Positions 61,696 to 64,000 of a stretch of 64,000 bases of DNA are shown here, piece by piece. A model generated the notes under the pieces. The model made no database searches, was not told the DNA's origin, and saw only the letters and a list, made by a program, of their open reading frames with translations. Source of the stretch: Odontesthes bonariensis (taxonomy: Eukaryota > Chordata > Actinopteri > Atheriniformes > Atherinopsidae); assembly GCF_027942865.1 (NCBI RefSeq), contig NC_134519.1, positions 23,160,248 through 23,224,247 on the forward strand, given 5' to 3'. A program made the translations under genes and the position numbers. Within the stretch, counting starts at the first letter, position 1; every line of letters starts with the position of its first letter.

Positions 61696-62625
61696 TGTGA
61701 TGGGGTGCACTAGGTCATTTCCTGAACACACCCCTGTGTTCAGGCCACTCCCTTCCCCTGATTAGGCTGAGGGCATTTAAAGCACCTGTGGCCTCCTGAC
61801 TTTCTTTGTCTGCCTCTTTCTCATCTGGCTGTTGCTGGTCTGGGTTTCCTCTCCCTTTTGGCCTAGTCCTACAGGTGTCTGCATCTAGGTAGGAAGAAAG
61901 ATATATATATGAACTGTGTGTTACAAGAAAGTGGTACTAATTTGAATTTTCCTTTTTCTTATAGTTGGAAGCACACCTTGCAGTGGCTTAGCCTGTGCAC
62001 CTTTTTATCTAGGTTGTCGGCTGCTGTTTTGCCTGGGTTTTAGCTTGCTTTTAAGATTATTTCGGACCAACTGGCGTTTTTAACTGTTTAATATTGTGTT
62101 TTTCTCTTTTCTTTTAGTGGCATTAGTCGGCTTTAGCGGAGGCTAGGCACGGTAGTGTGGTTCCCCTTCACAAGTTTGTAGTGTTAAAGTTCACTGGGAC
62201 ACAGTTTGCAGTGCTGCACCATTTTGTTATGATTGCTGAGAGCACGCGTGGTGAGTAAGTTGTTGCACTCCTGGAACACACCCTTCGGTAGGCTGCCTCC
62301 CTATAGCTGGCTTCTGTTCACCCCTTTTGTTAATTTCAGCATAAATGTTTATTCTTTTGTTAAAGAATAAATTTTGGTGCTTGTAAAATATTTTTTTAAT
62401 AAATGTTATATTTTCATAAGTTGAGTTATTTTGTGCCATTAATTCCTTTTCTTTTCAGATCTTCATTTAGTAATTATTTTGATTGAAATTAATAAACATC
62501 TTATTTTGGAACCACGTTTCTGTCCTGTATATTTGGGTACTGAACTTGTGTTGTCCGCTTGTTGTAAGAGATTTCCTGGGGTGAAATCCCCCAGGTGGCG
62601 TTGTCCTTCACCTCCCCTCGCCACA
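61696..62625 (+). repeat. Putative 5' LTR of the gypsy-like element
   Basis: Starts TGTGATGGGG and ends CCACA, three bases before the primer site. It carries a TTTAAA promoter-like box near 61770 and AATAAA signals at 62366 and near 62398. The limits rest on the TG...CA rule and primer-site position. Confidence 0.6.
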
Positions 62626-62628
62626 TTC

Positions 62629-62646
62629 TGGCGTTGTCGGCAGGAC
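62629..62646 (+). other. Putative tRNA primer binding site
   Basis: TGGCGTTGTCGGCAGGAC begins with TGG (complement of the tRNA CCA end) three bases after the LTR. The tRNA species was not determined. Confidence 0.55.
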
Positions 62647-62849
62647 CCCTGTAAAAACAGAGACGTGGGTTCCTAGTTGTGTTTTTTTCGTTCACCAGTT
62701 GGTTCATTTGGTGTAGCTTTTATAGATGAATGTGTAGTATTTGCATAGTATATTGTAGTAGTGTGTGACAGGCAAAACAGCAGCTGCTTCTGTAACCATC
62801 TAGAACTTCAAGCAAAAGGCCTTGGCTAACCTCTCTTGTTTCCTTCATC

Positions 62850-63926
62850 ATGGAGGAGCTAAATCAGCTGAAAGACTTGGTGGCCCAACTGCAGGCGGAG
62901 AACCGGTTGCTGCGAGAGCAGGATGAAGCCCCAGGAACCAGTGCTGCATCAAATGACTCTGCTGCTCCTCCCCCATCCTCTAGTGCCCCAGTAGTGGAAC
63001 GACTGTTTTATGTTCCTCGAGACAGAAAGTGTCCGATGTTTAGAGGAAGGACTGGTTTAAGCATCAATGAGTGGGCAGAGGAAATTCAAGCATGTATGCG
63101 TGCCCGCCACCTGTCTAGGGCTGATCAAGCACTGTTTATTTATGATCATCTGGAAAGTGAGGCGAGAGAGGAGATAAGATATCGCCCTAGGGAAGAAAGG
63201 AGCGATCCAGAGAAAATTCTTGTTATCCTTCAGGAGTTGTATGGGTGTTCTAAATCCTATATCTCATTGCAGGAGGATTTCTTCTCCAGAAAGCAGCAGG
63301 ACGATGAGACTTTACAGGAGTTTTCCCATGCTCTGATGTGTCTGATGGACAAAGTTGTGACAAATGCTCCCCATGGCTTTCCCAATTCCCATATGTTAAT
63401 GCGTGACCAATTTGTTGAACATGTGTGTGATTGTGCCCTACGTAGGGAATTAAAGCAGTTTGTCCGACGCCATCCCGAAGTCACTCTACTCGAGGTTCGT
63501 AGCGAGGCCATCAGGTGGGAGCGGGAGGGGATGCCAGGAGGTGTCAAGGGTAGGAGCCACTCTGTTTCATCTGCGGCAGGCTTTCAGTTTGCAGTGGCAG
63601 GAGGTCCACATTCAGGGTCAAGTAATTTAGACACGAGGTCTGAATTGGCAGAGTTAAAGCAGATGTTAAAACAGCAACAGGAACAGCTGAATCAGCTCAG
63701 TAGTAGTTTCCTTGCACTCAAACACGCTCCGAAGCCACCTTTTCGCCCTGCTAAACAGTCTATTATTTGTAGAAGGTGCCAGAAGCCTGGACACTTTGCA
63801 AGGGAGTGTGATGGTGATAGAGTTCAGGTCGTAGCTCAGCCACCCTCTCATACAGGCACAACTCCTAGTGACAGACCATACTCCCACAATCAGCAGTCGG
63901 GAAACTTTCACCCCCTGAACTGCTGA
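62850..63926 (+). CDS. Gypsy-like gag polyprotein with CCHC zinc knuckle
   Basis: 358 codons. An N-terminal coiled-coil-like segment (MEELNQLKDLVAQLQAENRL) is followed by a capsid-like helical region containing SINEWAEEIQACMRARHLSR, LQELYGCSKSYISLQEDFFS and LQEFSHALMCLMDKVV. A second Gln/Leu-rich coiled coil lies near residues 270-290, and one CCHC knuckle (CRRCQKPGHFAREC) sits at about residue 308. It packages element RNA in particles. The ATG at 62850 sits about 200 bp after the primer site. The ORF ends 21 bp after a slippery heptamer (63899-63905), so a fraction of ribosomes is expected to move to the -1 frame. Confidence 0.85.
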   Translation: MEELNQLKDLVAQLQAENRLLREQDEAPGTSAASNDSAAPPPSSSAPVVERLFYVPRDRKCPMFRGRTGLSINEWAEEIQACMRARHLSRADQALFIYDHLESEAREEIRYRPREERSDPEKILVILQELYGCSKSYISLQEDFFSRKQQDDETLQEFSHALMCLMDKVVTNAPHGFPNSHMLMRDQFVEHVCDCALRRELKQFVRRHPEVTLLEVRSEAIRWEREGMPGGVKGRSHSVSSAAGFQFAVAGGPHSGSSNLDTRSELAELKQMLKQQQEQLNQLSSSFLALKHAPKPPFRPAKQSIICRRCQKPGHFARECDGDRVQVVAQPPSHTGTTPSDRPYSHNQQSGNFHPLNC

Positions 63927-63959
63927 GCCAAAGTTCAGGTGGGGGCCCAGTTGGCTCAG
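63899..63959 (+). promoter_or_regulatory. -1 ribosomal frameshift signal (slippery site plus pseudoknot)
   Basis: Heptamer GGGAAAC (63899-63905) is in the exact X XXY YYZ register of the gag frame. After a 5-nt spacer, 63914-63921 pairs with 63932-63939 (8 bp), extended by 63911-63913 with 63941-63943 across a bulged base. The loop 63923-63929 (CTGAGCC) pairs perfectly with 63953-63959 (GGCTCAG), making an H-type pseudoknot. The -1 frame is open to the end of the window. Confidence 0.8.
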
Positions 63960-64000
63960 AGCAGGATACAGAGAACCCAGATGTTGTTGAATTGATGGCA
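63906..64000 (+). CDS. Start of gypsy protease/pol frame (partial, -1 frame)
   Basis: In the -1 frame relative to gag the sequence stays open from the slippery site to the window edge, while the gag frame stops at 63924-63926. Only about 30 codons are visible, Ser/Gly/Glu-rich, before any protease motif. Assigned to pol by position only. Confidence 0.45.

Larger units (their letters stand above)
61696..64000 (+). mobile_element. Ty3/gypsy-like LTR retrotransposon, 5' part
   Basis: Order on the + strand: putative 5' LTR (61696-62625), primer binding site (62629), gag ORF with CCHC knuckle (62850-63926), then the start of a -1 frame that stays open to the window edge. Pol and the 3' LTR are beyond the window, so the LTR limits are inferred. 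Confidence 0.8.

Overview
The window is eukaryotic and almost certainly from a ray-finned (teleost) fish. It has multi-exon genes with GT-AG introns, many CA/TG microsatellites, Tc1-type remnants, a tRNA-like fish repeat, a DIRS tyrosine-recombinase retrotransposon and a Ty3/gypsy-type element. The gene content (an EphA4-like receptor beside a PIP5K1C orthologue, then two small CC chemokine genes) also fits a teleost. No species can be fixed from sequence alone.

Layout. (1) 1-~5.7 kb, + strand: last exons and 3' UTR of pip5k1c (type I gamma PIP5-kinase), including the talin-binding SWVYSPLH exon and a second, related cassette exon. (2) ~5.7-13.3 kb: intergenic, with no gene recognised. (3) ~13.3-37.5 kb, - strand: a complete EphA4-like receptor tyrosine kinase gene. 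I could chain 19 coding exons in frame (about 1,064 codons) from signal peptide to the C-terminal VPV. It has two in-frame insertions relative to EphA4 (about 60 residues in the first fibronectin domain and 9 in the kinase activation segment) and a ligand-binding domain split over extra exons. Its 9.5-kb intron carries a degenerate Tc1/mariner copy. (4) 37.6-44.7 kb: intergenic. (5) 44.7-48.7 kb: two four-exon CC chemokine genes in tail-to-tail orientation. (6) 48.7-53.7 kb: intergenic, with one fish tRNA-like repeat. (7) 53.8-64 kb: nested mobile elements. A non-autonomous LTR element on the - strand has its 5' LTR interrupted by a 759-bp inverted-repeat DNA element and then by a near-intact DIRS element (gag-like, RT/RNase H/methylase-like and tyrosine recombinase ORFs). 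A gypsy-like element (+) follows, with LTR, primer site and gag ORF, and runs off the window.

Strongest new observations: a textbook -1 ribosomal frameshift signal (slippery heptamer, 5-nt spacer, H-type pseudoknot) at the end of the gypsy gag; the 9-residue insertion in the Eph kinase activation segment at an exon boundary; the FN3 loop expansion; the duplicated talin-binding-like cassette exon of pip5k1c; and the DIRS recombinase frame staying open across the whole RT ORF. All exon boundaries were read by eye from splice motifs, phase and family homology recalled from memory. None was checked by alignment software.
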